From Tethya wilhelma (Eukaryota; Porifera; Demospongiae; Tethyida; Tethyidae), in NCBI GenBank assembly GCA_964030475.1, contig CAXIPT010000076.1, forward strand, positions 24,338-88,337: a stretch of DNA of 64,000 nucleotides. Direction: 5' to 3'. How positions within the stretch are numbered: position 1 is the stretch's first letter; each line of letters starts with the position of its first letter. A program made the translations under genes and the position numbers. Below the pieces are notes generated by a model. It was not told the origin of the DNA. It did no database searches and was given only the letters and a program-made list of their open reading frames with translations. Of this stretch, positions 10,905 through 22,394 are shown one piece after another.

Positions 10905-11262
10905 AGGAGACGAATAACCGATACAAAAAGCACGTGAAGACAAAGAAACCAAGTTTATTCGTTCAAGAATCAGCTTCTGAAAGCGAGGGGTCTTCGAGAA
11001 AAGTCGTTCCAAGTTAGAAGAAGAAGAAGAAGAAGAAGATGGAGAAAATTGGAGGTTTGGCATACTTTAGTTTGTTATTTTAGCAATGGTTTTAGGCTAT
11101 GTTTTTAGGCTCAATAGAAAGAGAAAAGGCTAAATAGCTTAAGCCTTTTAGTGCCAAGCGCTCAGTTTTTGCAGAGTTATTCGTGTGAATATTTGTATTG
11201 CGCTAATGGGCCATCCGTGCCATTCCTATGTACCCAGTACTACCGTACTGGGAATTTACGTT
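10905..11262. repeat. Dispersed repeat R1, copy A, right part
   Basis: Continuation of the R1 copy interrupted by the 5781-10904 transposon. It matches 17495-17825: AAAAGCACGTGAAGACAAAG, a (GAA)n run, GGAGAAAATTGGAGG and CCATCCGTGCCATTCCTATG. It ends in the short palindrome CAGTACTACCGTACTG. A reverse copy lies at 52715-53200. Confidence 0.82.
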
Positions 11263-11346
11263 TCTAATATTTTTTGTACTTGTATACAGTATGAATACAG
11301 AGAGTAACATAAGGGTGAATGGAAAACAAACGTCAGGGTGTAGCAG

Positions 11347-13961
11347 TTAGCTGTGTTGAGCTAGGCGTGATGCAGCTGCTACCAGATCTTGACTATTGCT
11401 GCGGATGTACCTGGTGAACGCAAATGATTTCCATCTACCCAGGGTTTTAATCAGGGAGTCACTCATGCCTAGGGATGCTGCCGTTGTAGCCGCTCCAATT
11501 CGAAGGCTGTAACCGGAGTAACCAGACGGGTCAAAGCCTGCTTCGGAGAGTGCACTCCGCAGGTTTGCTTTAAATCTTCGCTGAGAGAGGGGTGTGTGAT
11601 CCCTGAAAATGAAAAGTGGACCAGGTGAAGTTGGATGTACTGCTAGGTAGGCTAGGGTAGCTGATACTGGGCAGAGGGCATCGTTTGTCTTTCCAAGATA
11701 CAAATAGGTGCCTTTGGCATACCGATCTGTCTTGCTCCTCCGCATGTGAATAGTTACCATCTGAGGGTTATTGTGGGAATTCACAGACACGTCCAAGACA
11801 GCTATGGGTATGTGACTATTTTCAGCATTCTCTGTGAGGGAGAACTCTCCAGAGCACATGAAACCAAAGAATCCCCCGCAGAATGATGCCCACAACATAA
11901 CTCGGTCATATGGCACTGGGGGGCCGACCACACTGAGTAGATTTTACGGAGGTGTCCAGGGGTAATGGGGAGTCATGTTGGCCAGGTGCAGATTTGTGAA
12001 TTCCTTGAAGAACATAGTGGAGCCTGGGCAGCTGTGAAGCGGATGGGTCTGGGAGACCTATACGGATTTGGTAGAAGCGGATGGCACAAAGGTATGATCA
12101 CACCGTTGTCCAGCTGCATGTGCACGACAGGTGGGCGGCAAATGCAGACTGCTTGTACTCGGACAGTGGTAGTGGCTGACAGGTGACAGTGGTGCAGAAA
12201 GCTATGTATCGGCGCCAGCCTGTCTGGTAGACTGCTCGGGTGGAGGGTGACAGCCCTCTATCAAAGAGCTCCTGAATAAAGTTGTCCAGGTTGATGAGCC
12301 CCAGTCTGGCTGGCTTGACACTAGCAGGGCTGTTGTACTGTCACATGTTGTGTGAGTGGAAGAGGGCAGTGTTATTCCGAGATATTGCATCTGCTGCAAC
12401 GTTTTCAATGCCAGGGATGTGGATGGAGTCAAAAGTGAATCTGTAATATGCAGCGCAGCAGGTGCATTAATAGCGTATCACTGGATGATAGTGATGCCAG
12501 CAGTGAGAAGACAGCCGCGTTGTCGGATACAAAGCGTACACGCTGACCTCTCCAACAGCAGCCCCATATTGCAGCTGCCATAACCACGGGTAATAGCTCC
12601 TTTGCAGTGATGTAGGTCACTTCCCAGGACTGTGGCCACTGTATCTGAAACCACCCAAGAGCAACTGAGAAGGCCTCACAGCCAAACGAATCAGATGCAT
12701 CAGAGACAACTTCGACGGAGTGACAAAGGGTTGGGAAAATGATTGACCATTCCACTCCTGCAGGAAGCAGTTCCACCATGCTAAGTCAGCTCGCACGCCT
12801 GTGTTGAGCCTGATGAAGTGGTGTGGTCCTCGGTTAAGTGAAAGGAGTGGGAAAAGCTGACGTAGGAAAGTGTGGCCTTGTCGTATCACCGTCGCTGCAT
12901 GGGAAAGGTGGCCGATTAGAGACTCTAACTCACTCCGCAAGCAGAACCGCTTAGAAGACCACTGAGTAATCAGCTGTTTCAGCCGCTGTAGCTTGTCACT
13001 AGGTAGACGTAGCTCAAAGTTGTGGGTATCAATGAATATTCCAAGGAAAACTAGTAGTGTGGTCGGGCCTTCTGTTTTATTTATTGCCACTAGAATTCCG
13101 AGCTTGCGGAGAATGGTTAAAACAGTTAAGAGGATATGCTCCCCATTGGAGAGGTGGGCGAGACCAGGAACAGAAAGTCATCCAGGTAATGAAACTGGTA
13201 CTGTATGCCACTAGACACTAGTATCCATGTCACAATATCGGCCAGGGCATTAAAGATTTTCGGGGCGGACCTAAGACCAAAAAGTAGCGCACAATCAATG
13301 TACGTATTGCCCTTCCACTCAATGCCCAGCAGGTGGTAGTCAGATGGATGGACGGGCACAATACGGTACTTGTCCTTGATGTCCAACTTTATTAGCTGTG
13401 TATTCCTGCCAAGCGTCTGGATGATTGAAACTGCCTGGTCGAGTGAGGCATAGCGTAATGAACACAGGTCTTGAGGAATCCCATCATTAACACTGTTGTC
13501 TGACGGTGAAGATAGATCATGTATTAAGCGCCATTTGCTAGGTTGGTGTGCCTTTGGGACCAGTCCGAGTGGAACAATAGGTAGTTTGTCTTGTGGAATT
13601 GGGCCAAGTAGGCGACCTGCAGACAGTTCTGATGCAATTTGCACATCTACTACTCCTGGGTTGGCAAGTGCAGATGGGTGGTTACGACGGCATGACCTAA
13701 GCGTGTCCCGCTGCACCGTGAAGCCAATGTGAAAGCCATTCGTCAGACCAGTGTGGATGTAGCGAGCAAAGTCTCTGTCTGGGAATGGGTCCAAGTAGGG
13801 TAGTAGAGCACTAATAGAGATAGGTGTCGTATAGGTTGGCCAAGTGGTTGCAAGGGACTGTGAGGACTGCTGCTCCAGCTTGAGTAAATCAGCTGTATAT
13901 TTGTAGCGGGCTGTGTGCAAGTTTGCATCAGGAAGGTGGGTTATGACAGGCTCAACAGGAC
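11347..13961 (-). pseudogene. DIRS pol: reverse transcriptase, RNase H, tyrosine recombinase
   Basis: Begins at the splice acceptor at 13961 (GPVEPVITHLPDANLHTARY). The reverse transcriptase shows LGLVPKAHQPSKWRLIHDLS, KLDIKDKYR and the active site YLDD near 13165. It shifts frame near 13130-13140, continues as LRKLGILVAINKTEGPTTLL, and shifts again near 12740 into RNase H: VVSDASDSFGCEAF, TAKELLPVV and RFVSDNAAV carry the acidic residues. The HIPGIENVAADAISRN link follows in yet another frame, then an in-frame stop near 12330. The recombinase begins with RGLSPSTRAVYQTG and ends with the catalytic box SLRIGAATTAASLG, LGRWKS and TRYIR (11347-11931), giving R, H-like W and Y. It copies the element's RNA and would integrate a circular intermediate. 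At least three frame breaks make it non-functional as read. Confidence 0.88.
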
Positions 13962-14278
13962 CTACAAGAAAGTTGCATTGTATCTTAACACCTGCATGAC
14001 AGCAATCTGCTGGTTAAGTATGGTAAGCATGCAGGTACCTATAGCTGGGTGGAAAAGAGCAAGTGCTAAAAAGAGCAAGTGCTATAGTGAGGTAGTTGCA
14101 ATGTGCTATAGTGTTTAATAATGATTAATACAACAGCAACAAGCCACATAGAGAGTAATTAACAGGCAAAATAATGATTGGTAAAGTGATAGCAGTGACA
14201 CAATTAATTATAACAGTCTGCCACGAATCTAGGCAGCAGTCTAACAATTATTAGGTATGAGAGACAAAGTAAATATAC
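13962..14278 (-). other. Spliceosomal intron between DIRS gag and pol
   Basis: The donor GG-AG|GTATAT at 14278 and the acceptor TTTCTTGTAG| at 13962 bound 317 bp. Exon 2 ends one base into a codon (G) and exon 3 starts with GT, so splicing gives a GGT codon and an open gag-pol fusion (CTTG-GPVEP). The unspliced reading ends gag 12 codons later. Inside are short direct repeats around CAAGTGCTATAGTGAGG. That splicing controls the gag to pol ratio is inference. Confidence 0.72.
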
Positions 14279-15181
14279 CTCCCGTGGTGCAGACAAGGCA
14301 GGTTTGATGGTTGTCTGTACATGCTGTTTGTAGAAGGAGTCCGGGGGCGTCCTGGGCATACATGTCAGTAGGTACAGTTACGCATTGCCCATTGTTCCAT
14401 GACTTGCAAATGTACATCCTATTGCCACGGTTAGACCTTGGGTTGGTTAGCCTTGCTTGAGTAGTGGATGCTGATGGGGGCAGTGGTGGAGCAGTTGGTG
14501 GTGGCGCGTAAAGGTAGTCCAGAGCGCAATCCTTGCGAGTGTGGTCAACCTCCCAGCAGAGTGTGCAGAACAATGGTGCTTGATTGGCTGGCTGCTCTAC
14601 AGTGGTGGATGGTTGGCCCAAGATAGTGGATGACTTGAGGCCTGGCAATAGGGTGTTCCAGTGCAGCTGAGGGTTGGATGCTGCCTGTAGCCTGAATGCC
14701 CTGTCATAATCAAGCCAGCCATTCCCTCCATGGTGCTGAACCTCACGGCGGGCATAAGCCAGTTGGTCTCGGGTACGCATGTCCGTGTTGTTGATGACTG
14801 CATAGGCTAGAAAGCAGTATAGCCATGTTGGCAAGAAGTTGACCTCACGCAGTTTTGGTCGTGATGGTCCCACCATTTGGACCGGAAAAGTGCCTTGCAT
14901 GGACTACAAGTATTGGAGAAGGTGGATGTTGTCCATGAGCAGCTCCCTCATTTCGACAAACACGTCTGAGGTTACCTTGTCAACCAGCTTATGCAAGAAT
15001 GGTTCAGCTGTCTCAGATTGGGTTAGTCCCTTCAGCTGTGCAGTGGGTCGTGGTGTCTCGAAGTTGGTGACGGTTGGTGGGAGCAGGTTTGTCTGGATTG
15101 TAACACCTGATGTGGACGATGTGTGCCCTGTGATCAGAATCGAGGTTAGCATTTGGGATGGTGGTAGAAATCCGAGCGCGG
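14279..15181 (-). pseudogene. DIRS gag-like main exon with an in-frame amber stop
   Basis: The nucleocapsid-like protein of the DIRS element. An acceptor-like CCTTCCCCAG lies just before 15181. The reading passes AALGFLPPSQM, HKLVDKVTSDVFVEMRELLM, a TAG at 14904-14906, then directly on in the same frame through SRPKLREVNFLPTWLYCFLA, GGNGWLDYDRAFRLQAASNP (the W-x-x-Y-D-x-x-F-R motif of DIRS gag proteins) and the zinc-binding CTLCWEVDHTRKDC near residues 130-145 of the second half. It ends at the donor site at 14279 and would be spliced to pol. The amber stop is the only break inside this exon. Confidence 0.75.
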
Positions 15182-15742
15182 CTGGGGAAGGTGAGACAAA
15201 CAGGCCAATAATTGCAAAGATGAAGCAGGTGGCCATGGTGGCACTTGAAAACAGGAAAACAGCATACAGAGGAGACAAAGCATTAAAAGGCCATTGAAAT
15301 TTGCTGTAGCTGTAATGATTGACCAGTGTGGGAAGCCATGCAACTAGGCTATGGTTCTGGCTATGAATAAACTGAATAGCAACAGACGGCGCCACGTTCA
15401 ATGTAAGCCAGGTAGTGTTATGAGTGGACAAGCAAAGCCAAAAATTGTAAACATTTGGCGCTGGATGCTGTAAGCTGTGGTTACGGCTATGAATCGACTG
15501 CATACAGTATCTTTACACTGCGCCGCGCCACGAGCCCAGTAGTGCCATGCGTGCAAACCAAAACCACAAGTTACAGACTGGTATATGATTTATAGCACTG
15601 GGGGCTGGCCTCAGTGGTTAGGCCAGCAGCATGAGGCAGTGTCTTAGTAAACTGCGAAATTTTGCAGCAAGCGGTATAGCTATGCATAGCACCACACAAG
15701 AAAGATTAGGCCATGTATAGCGTGCATGCTTGAAAAATATAC

Positions 15743-15969
15743 CTTGCAACGCAGGGGTGCCGTACGAGTTGGAGTAGCTCATCTAGAGGGGGATTGGACT
15801 GAGGTTGCTGGTTGTTGTCGGGGGACGTAGAACGCCTCGCTGCAGCTCTAGTCGATGTACGAGCGTTCTTGGAGGCTCTTGTGGCGGCAGCAGTTTTTGT
15901 TCTTGTCGAGCCGCGTCTTGGTGGTATACGACCAGTAGAGCATGACTTTCGACTCTTGGGCATAGTCAA
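15743..15969 (-). CDS. Probable first exon of DIRS gag
   Basis: From ATG at 15969 (a second in-frame ATG follows at 15963) the frame encodes a strongly basic tail rich in R, S, T and A, then NPPLDELLQLVRHPCVA, ending at a good donor AAG|GTATAT (15742). The next exon is expected near 15181, giving a 561-bp intron. However, the phases do not match (this exon ends in phase 2; 15181 needs phase 1), so either an indel has occurred or another splice site is used. Functionally this would be the RNA- or chromatin-binding N terminus of gag. Confidence 0.45.
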
Positions 15970-16479
15970 TCAATCAATCACAAATGGCACAAAATTACTC
16001 AGAAGTAACTATACAGCGTCAGAAGTAACTAGCGTTTTGAAGCAAGTGTGCACTAATGATATGTCATGTGCAGTGTAGCCCCGTTCCCAGGCCTTCTGCG
16101 TGTTGCTAATATTGATTTATTAAAGGTGGTCGGACATAGCATCACGCGAATATCGCAGGCAGGAAAAATTGCGTCATAATTCATCACCACAAACCTCAAC
16201 CGGAAGTATAGAATGATTGCGCATGAAGATTCTGTGCGGATTCTTACAACTAGATAGCTGGCTACTCTTTTGTTGCTTTTTTTACAACACAACAAGCCCT
16301 TATCAAAGGGAAAGAGGTCTTCAAAAGAGGCTGACACCAGGTGGCAAGTATTCAAGATGCCTGGAAGCAACAGAAAAAGTTTAACAGTACTACTATACAC
16401 ATCAATAACCAGTATAATTGGGTAAGTATCAAAATTGTATTCCAGAAGTATAGAGCTAGTGTAAATATTACAAGTAAAA

Positions 16480-17110
16480 AAAACATTGGAAATGTAATGA
16501 GAAACAGGAATGGCTAAATCGTAAAAAGAACGCAAACAAGATGGAATGGCTGTTGAGAGTGTGCTTCCTCTATGGGCTGCATTTAACAATCTCCTTATTG
16601 AGTCTCTCATTTTGCCCACAGGAAGAATTCCTTACACACTCTAACAGCCATTCCATCTTGTTTGCGTTCTTTTTACGATTTAGCCATTCCTGTGTCTCAT
16701 TACATTTCCAATGTTTTTATACTTGTTTGTTCTCATTCATATTTCTAAAAATTACATTTGAGTTGGTGTGTGTAGCTAGCTACTGAGCTAGTAGTCCGGC
16801 AAGCCAGACTCACTGAGCACAGCTGGTACTTGAAGTCACAACTTGTTGTGTAGCCTGCTGATACTGAAGTGAAACACACATCTCAGTCATTTGGAGGCAG
16901 GAGCTGTATCATAAGATTTACTTGTCTTTCTATATGTAATGATAGTCAAAGNTGGGCAAAATGAGAGACTCAATAAAGAGATTGTTAAATGCAGCCCATA
17001 CAGGAAGAATTCTGCACACACTCTAAACAGCCATTCCATCTTGTTTGCGTTCTTTTTACGATATAGCCATTCCTGTGTCTTATTACATTTCCAATGTTTT
17101 TTTTACCTGT
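16480..17110. repeat. Foldback repeat with about 80-bp arms, plus a third arm
   Basis: 16480-16562 reads ...GGAATGGCTAAATCGTAAAA...GATGGAATGGCTGTT, and 16633-16713 is its reverse complement, separated by about 70 bp. A third arm lies at 17010-17105. The loop sequence (ACTCAATAAGGAGATTG) also recurs inverted at 16960-17000. The arm is related to 5345-5430 and 53515-53600. No coding. An isolated N lies at 16951 inside this cluster. 15970-16480 holds nothing else I can support. Confidence 0.75.
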
Positions 17111-17139
17111 AATCTACTGGTATGCTATCAGTAAAGTGA

Positions 17140-17830
17140 AGCATCTCAGGACCGGAGGCTGGAGTGTATCTAACAAAATTTACTAGCTTTACTCATCTTC
17201 TTATAATGACAACAACATAATAAGTGTAACATTAAAGAAGTCTATTCACCTCCTAAATATTGAAGACTGAAAGATTACAGAGAGCTCAGCACAACCAGAA
17301 ATCTTCAGGTAAAGCAGGCAGGCAGCGAATATTCAAATTCTAAATAACGCACACTTATATCTGGAAAAGGGTCGTTACTTTGAAATGTTCAAGTAGCTAA
17401 TGAATTATGCATGAGTGTAGAAATGAATGGCTGCCATACGGAGAAGGCGCTTTTCGCCATGTATCTAGCCACCTAACGAGAGACACAGAAAAACGATACC
17501 AAAAGCACGTGAAGACAAAGATACCAAGTTTATTCGTTCAAGAATCAGCTTCTAAAAATGAACAGTCTTTGAGAAAAGTTGCGCCATTATAGAAGAAGAA
17601 GAAGAAGAAGAAGAAGATGGAGAAAATTGGAGGGTTGGCATATTTTAGTTTGGTACTTTAGCGATGGTTTTAGGCCATGTTTTTGGGCTTGTTGAAAAGA
17701 GAATGAGCTAAATAGTAGCTTGAGGAGCCTTTTAGTGGTAAGCGCTCAGGTTTTGCAGTTATTCGCGTGAATATTTGTATTGTGCTAATGGACCATCCGT
17801 GCCATTCCTATGCTACCGTACTAGGAATAA
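17140..17830. repeat. Dispersed repeat R1, copy B (uninterrupted)
   Basis: The complete version of R1 that shows the empty target of the 5781-10904 transposon, near 17478-17495 (GAGAGACACAG). It runs from GGCTGGAGTGTATC through CACAACCAGAAATCTTCAGG, GCTGCCATACGGAGAAGG, AAAAGCACGTGAAGAC and a (GAA)n run to CCGTGCCATTCCTATG. A 61-codon ORF (17407-17592) is not conserved in the other copies. Array B follows directly. Confidence 0.82.
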
Positions 17831-17837
17831 GAAACAT

Positions 17838-18900
17838 TGTTGGTAAAGTTTTCTAACAGTAGAGATAAAGAACTTAGTTTTTTTGAGTGACTATGGACTT
17901 AGAAAAATTTCTAAGACCAAAAAGTACACTTTTCACAAAAAAGGTTTATTTTACCTTGAAAACACTTTTCAGCACAAAAGAAACACTTTTGTGAAATTTT
18001 ACTTTTTTCAACACGTGAAATATTCTCTTGTAAAAAACATAGTTGGTGATAAACAAAGATTCCTCACGGTAGAGATAAAGAACTTAGTTTTTTTGAGTGA
18101 TTATGGACTTAGAAAATTTTCTGAGACCAAAAAAGTACACTTTTCACAAAAAACGTTTATTTTGCCTAGAAAACACTTTTCAGCAAAAAAGAAAAACTTT
18201 TGTCAAATTTTAGTTTTTTCAACACATGCAACATTCTTTTGGTGTGAAAAACATTGTTGGTGAAAAACAAAGTTTTCTGACGGTAAAAAAAAGAACTTAG
18301 TCTTTTTTAATGACTATGAACTAAGAAAATTTCTAAGACAAAAAGTACACTTTTTACAAAATAAGTTTATTTTTCCTTGCTAGTATAAAAGATCAACACT
18401 TTTGTGAAATTTTTTTTTTTCTACACATGAAAAATTCTCTTAGTATGAAAAAATTGTTGGTGAAAATCAAATTTTTCTAACGGCAGAGATAAAGAACTTA
18501 GTTTTTTTGACTGACTATGGACTTAGAAAAGTTTCTAAGACCAAAAATTACACTTTTCACAAGAAAGGTTTATTTTACCTTGAAAACACTTTTCAAACAC
18601 TTGTGAAATTTATCGTTTTTCAACATATGGAACATTCTCTTGATGTAAGAAACATTTTTGGTAAAGTTTACTAACAGTAGAGATAAAGAACTTAGTTTTT
18701 TTGAGTGACTATGGACTTAGAAAAGTTTCTAAGACCAAAAAGTACACTTTTTACAAAAAAACGTTTATTTTGCCTTGAAATCACTTTTCAGCACAAAAGA
18801 TAAACTTTGTGAAATTTTACTTTTTTCAACACATGGAGTATTTCTTGGTGTAAAAGACATATTTGGTGAAAAACAAAGTTTTCTCACGGTAGAAATAGAT
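17838..18900. repeat. AT-rich tandem array (array B), inverted relative to array A
   Basis: Five units with starts (ACTTAGTTTTTTTGAGTGAC or close variants) near 17870, 18083, 18295, 18497 and 18690, so spacing falls from about 213 to 192 bp. Each is the reverse complement of the array A unit. A 126-codon ORF runs through two units because the unit length is nearly a multiple of three; it is not a gene. No further units are seen after 18900. Confidence 0.88.
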
Positions 18901-19157
18901 AATATAGACCGGGATTAGTGACTTCTCACGTGAGCAATACACTTATACAAACAATGCGTGTCGTCCTTTTACTTGCGTGCGCAAAATGCAGCTGCAGTAT
19001 CCACCACAAGACAGCTGCATTGGAAATGGTTTGCTTTCATAAGTACAAACACTCTTGAAAGCACGTAGAAAAACATGTCAAAGGAAGCCTGTGGTGAGTT
19101 AAAATAATTACTGCTTAGCAACTGCTTAGAAAACTTGAAGAGTGCTTCTATAATAAG

Positions 19158-19930
19158 TTGAAGAAAGTGAGCAGTAGAAAGGAAAGAATGTGGGAACGAT
19201 ACTACCAGCAGAGATCAACTAACGAATTTGCAACAAATTGGGCAGATTTTTTGATAACAAGTGGAGCGAAATCGTGCCTAACACTCTACCAGCATGTTAC
19301 CGATGTTGTATTTAATCACTTAATCACTTGCCACTTCCCCAGCACTACTTCCGATCCTGCAAAAGAACAGCCAACTATTAAACCACTAGACTATAATGAA
19401 TGTTATGCTTTAAGATATGTTACCGGGTATATCACTAGGCAATTATATCATAAATTTAAGACATCCAACCATACGATGAGAGACGAACTGTGTTTATGTC
19501 TGGCAGAGATAAACGATGTAAGCCCATCTGAAATGGAAGATGATTCCCAAGATTGGATGAATGCAATTGATCATGGAGGATTGAAGCACATATCAACCAC
19601 CACATACATGACCATGGTCGGTGCTGAAATGGAACTACGACACTATATTGAACAGCACAAAGCAACTCCACATCTCTCTCAAGCATCGCAGGATGTATCA
19701 GCCAATGATGATGTCCAATATTACTGGGCAATGGTGGCATCAAACTGGGGTGAGGAGGAGTCTAGAGTTCTGCTAGATATGATGCTGGACAGCTGGATCA
19801 AGATCAGGGGTCACTCAACTCTTCTGTTTGGTTGGAGAAATTAAGAGAGAGGCCAAGACTGCTGTCTAGAAGTCCAAAGGAGTGAGAAAGAAGCTTTTCT
19901 CTTTGTCTACCAGTTCTTCGAATTCTTCCA
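19158..19930 (+). pseudogene. Mobile-element-associated protein of unknown function, 3' end frameshifted
   Basis: A 228-codon ORF (19158-19844) with a basic start (RKERMWERYY), the segment ECYALRYVTGYITRQLYHKF resembling the Y-x-x-G-Y-x-x-R/K helix seen in several DNA-transposon proteins, an acidic middle (SEMEDDSQDWMNAIDHGG) and a tryptophan motif (YYWAMVASNWGEEE). After about 19810 the frame shifts: another frame continues VWLEKLRERPRL then a lysine/serine-rich tail to about 19930. The likely start exon is unclear, since a splice-like AG precedes 19175. Immediately after it, at 19932, the truncated CACTA-like copy begins. I do not recognise a named domain. Confidence 0.45.
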
Positions 19931-19931
19931 G

Positions 19932-21825
19932 TACTACACAACCAAATTTGAGATCACGTGTCATTAACGGAAACAACAACGATTCGTTATGTGTGCTACG
20001 TTGATGAAACGCCTACTTCGGGTAAGGTTCACGATCAGCTAAGTTTATGCCTGTTTTGAACCATTCTGGTTGAATACTATTGAAACGTACAAGTTATTCT
20101 TAGCGAATCTTTAAAATTAGTATGTTATCTAGTCATGATATACTTTACTGAATTGCTAACTTCGCAACTGAAGGCAGTCCCTAAATGGCCCTACCCATGC
20201 AGCCAGGCTATAGATATACCAGTACTGTGATCAAGTTTCAAACATGTATATAAAAACAATATAACTTTTCTGAATAGCACAAAAATTATGACTAAATACA
20301 TAATGAATCAGTTATTCATACAATATATGTTTAGACAAAAAATATTACAAGACCAATCGTGTTTTAATACAAGTTGAGAATAAAAAACAGTCTCGTGTTC
20401 AATTTGTCTAGCATGTGAACTATCTTACACTGTCGGACATGCTTTACACTGTCACATCATCTTGCATAATCAATGCAGTGTCTGTTATGCATGAGTGTGC
20501 ATCAACTTGTAAGCAATGGACACTCGTACTCATTCTGTATGGCAATCTCACCAACAACCATTGGATAGAGAGGCCTGATAATACAATATCTGTTTTCATT
20601 CCTTGATCCACTGTCTACAAGTTGAAAACACTGGACTGGTAATCCAATTTCTTTTGATTCAGAGTTAGAATTCTGCAAAAATTATAGTGTGTGTAGATTG
20701 AAAAAAGTGTCAATTTGAGATGCTAAATTAAAAATTAATAGTCAGAATGACTATCATACAGTCAGAATACAGTCATGCAGGCTGATATTATGCATGACAA
20801 TGTATAAGTTTAAACTTGCCTCATGAGATTGTTCGTTGTATTGCACAAAACTTCCCACTGTAATCAAGCTTCCATTAACACTCATCACTCCTTTGCAGCT
20901 TTGTACAACTGTCTGTTAGTCAATTCCTGAGCTAATGAACATGAATTTACCCCAGTTCATTGCTATTTGACGTATAGTTTGCTCAGACTCATCGACAAGC
21001 TCATACAAATTGAGCTTAAGGGACCCCAACTTCTCCCTCTGTGGAGACACCTTAAAGTTTGTGAAAAACAATGCATGTATAACAAATATCTTCAAGTTAT
21101 TTGCCTAACGACAAAAAAAAATTCACCTTTCTTAGTGTCCCATGTCTATAAATTGGCTTATGTGACAAGAGATCTTGGGCTGACATTCCATTGATGAAGC
21201 ATTGGACAGCATTTGATTGAAATAATTCCACTAGTTCATCACCAGCTCTACAAAAAATTTTAGTAACATAAAATTGTGTCGCATATTAAATTCAGTCATG
21301 CATGGCGAGTTAAATTTGTTCGTACATGTAATTTAGTACCTGTTACTGTCACCATAAGTTCCACCACCACAAACAAATCTCAAACATTCCAGTTTAGTAA
21401 AGCCTACAGCAATGTCTCTGCTTGGTGCTTGTTTGTTGCTAAAAATATTTCTTGTCCGAATCAGAGAATTGTAGGCTTCACATCTATTATTATTGTAAAT
21501 CTATTTATAATTATAGGAAATTATTATGCATGGCATTGCATGCTTGCATTGAAAGTATATTATGTACCTTTCAGTATTGAATGATGAAGGGTGTCCAAAA
21601 TCAACTATGTTGTCAATAAGATGAAGGAATAGATGTACTTTAATCTTTTTTGACATGAATGGAGCATACTGAATAACAGCTTGAACAAAGTCATTGCAAA
21701 CTTGGCGGTATATACCCACATCAGCAAGCTTAAAGGAGTCGCAGTATGTTATCTTGAAAACCTATATATATATATATATATTATACATGTCAAACTTGAT
21801 TATTATGTAATTTTGAAATGTTATA
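19932..21825 (-). mobile_element. Truncated copy of the CACTA/Plavaka-like transposon (3' half)
   Basis: Near-identical to 27867-29774 with scattered single-base differences. The outer end reads TACTACACAACCAAATTTG (the element's 3' terminus with one change from CACTA), and the inner end stops at an isolated N at 21826. On the minus strand it carries transposase exons: 21568-21761 (GIYRQVCNDFVQAVIQYAPF ... FNTER), about 21340-21483 (CEAYNSLIRTRNIFSNKQ), about 21130-21250 (AGDELVELFQSNAVQ) and 20951-21050 (SPQREKLGSLKLNLYELVDE). Unlike the 27867 copy, the first of these exons has no stop codon here. Confidence 0.85.
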
Positions 21826-21857
21826 TNCTCACACACACACACACACACACACACACA
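21764..21857. repeat. (TA)n and (CA)n microsatellites around an N
   Basis: TA repeats at 21764-21782 belong to the truncated CACTA-like copy. A (CA)n run of about 14 units begins right after the N at 21826 and is absent from the other copy. This is where the two copies part company. 21858-22390 contains only a few exon-like fragments (for example RKWTELCKQQDNLVCDS near 22090-22155), with no supported gene. Confidence 0.8.
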
Positions 21858-22394
21858 GTCTCGGGGTACCTGATAAAACACACAACATCCAGACAGCACA
21901 AGACCCACTCAAGTCCCTATGCAGGTAAGGGTAAATTGTTTTGAACAACAGTCCCTTCAGTTTGTGTACAGATGCTGCTGTTCCATGGAGATGGCTGAGC
22001 TGTACATGTCCTGCATATATGTTCTTACTGAGGTATAAAACTGTTCAGTTTGTAAATAACTAGTTCAAATAAAACTTTCTTTCAGGTTTTAGGAAGTGGA
22101 CAGAGTTGTGCAAACAGCAGGACAACTTGGTTTGTGACAGTACAACAAGATACAATGCCAGGTGAATATCTCAACAACTATTTTATCTAACAGTTATTTA
22201 CTGGTGTGATTATAATTCTTTACTACTTTATCTTCTACAGCTCCCCTTTATCACCAGAGAAGTACAAAGATTTGAAGCTAACCCGTAACTTTCAAACTCT
22301 ACTGTAGCCTTTTTTTTCTTGTTTCTTGCGTTCATGTTTCATTTTTTGTAAAGTTCAAAGTTTATTTGCAATTGATCACGTAAGAATAATAAAT

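Larger units (their letters stand above)
11347..15969 (-). mobile_element. DIRS-type tyrosine-recombinase retroelement
   Basis: On the minus strand the order is gag (15969 to 14279), reverse transcriptase and RNase H (13961 to about 12400), and tyrosine recombinase (about 12330 to 11347). There is no integrase and no LTR pair, which is the DIRS arrangement. All three coding parts show frameshifts or stops, so this copy is probably dead, though motifs are well preserved. A GT-AG intron joins gag to pol in phase (13962-14278). I did not identify the inverted terminal repeats or the internal complementary region expected of DIRS elements. Sequence at 15300-15500 contains repeated GGTT-CTGGCTATGAAT-like segments. 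Confidence 0.88.

Noticed and set aside
12993..13214. Plus-strand ORFs opposite the DIRS pol and the gypsy ORF (also 13496-13732, 38088-38465)
   Set aside because: They are antisense shadows of strongly supported minus-strand coding sequence.
15597..15640. tRNA-like or SINE promoter (TGGCCTCAGTGGTTAGGCC)
   Set aside because: An A-box-like stretch is present but I found no B box at proper spacing and no cloverleaf.
794..18900. A giant Maverick/Polinton element bounded by arrays A and B
   Set aside because: No DNA polymerase B, packaging ATPase, capsid or retroviral-type integrase gene lies between them; the interior is explained by separate smaller elements.
21681..21944. 87-codon ORF over TA and CA repeats and an N
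   Set aside because: It crosses a possible join and two microsatellites; the coding appearance is accidental.
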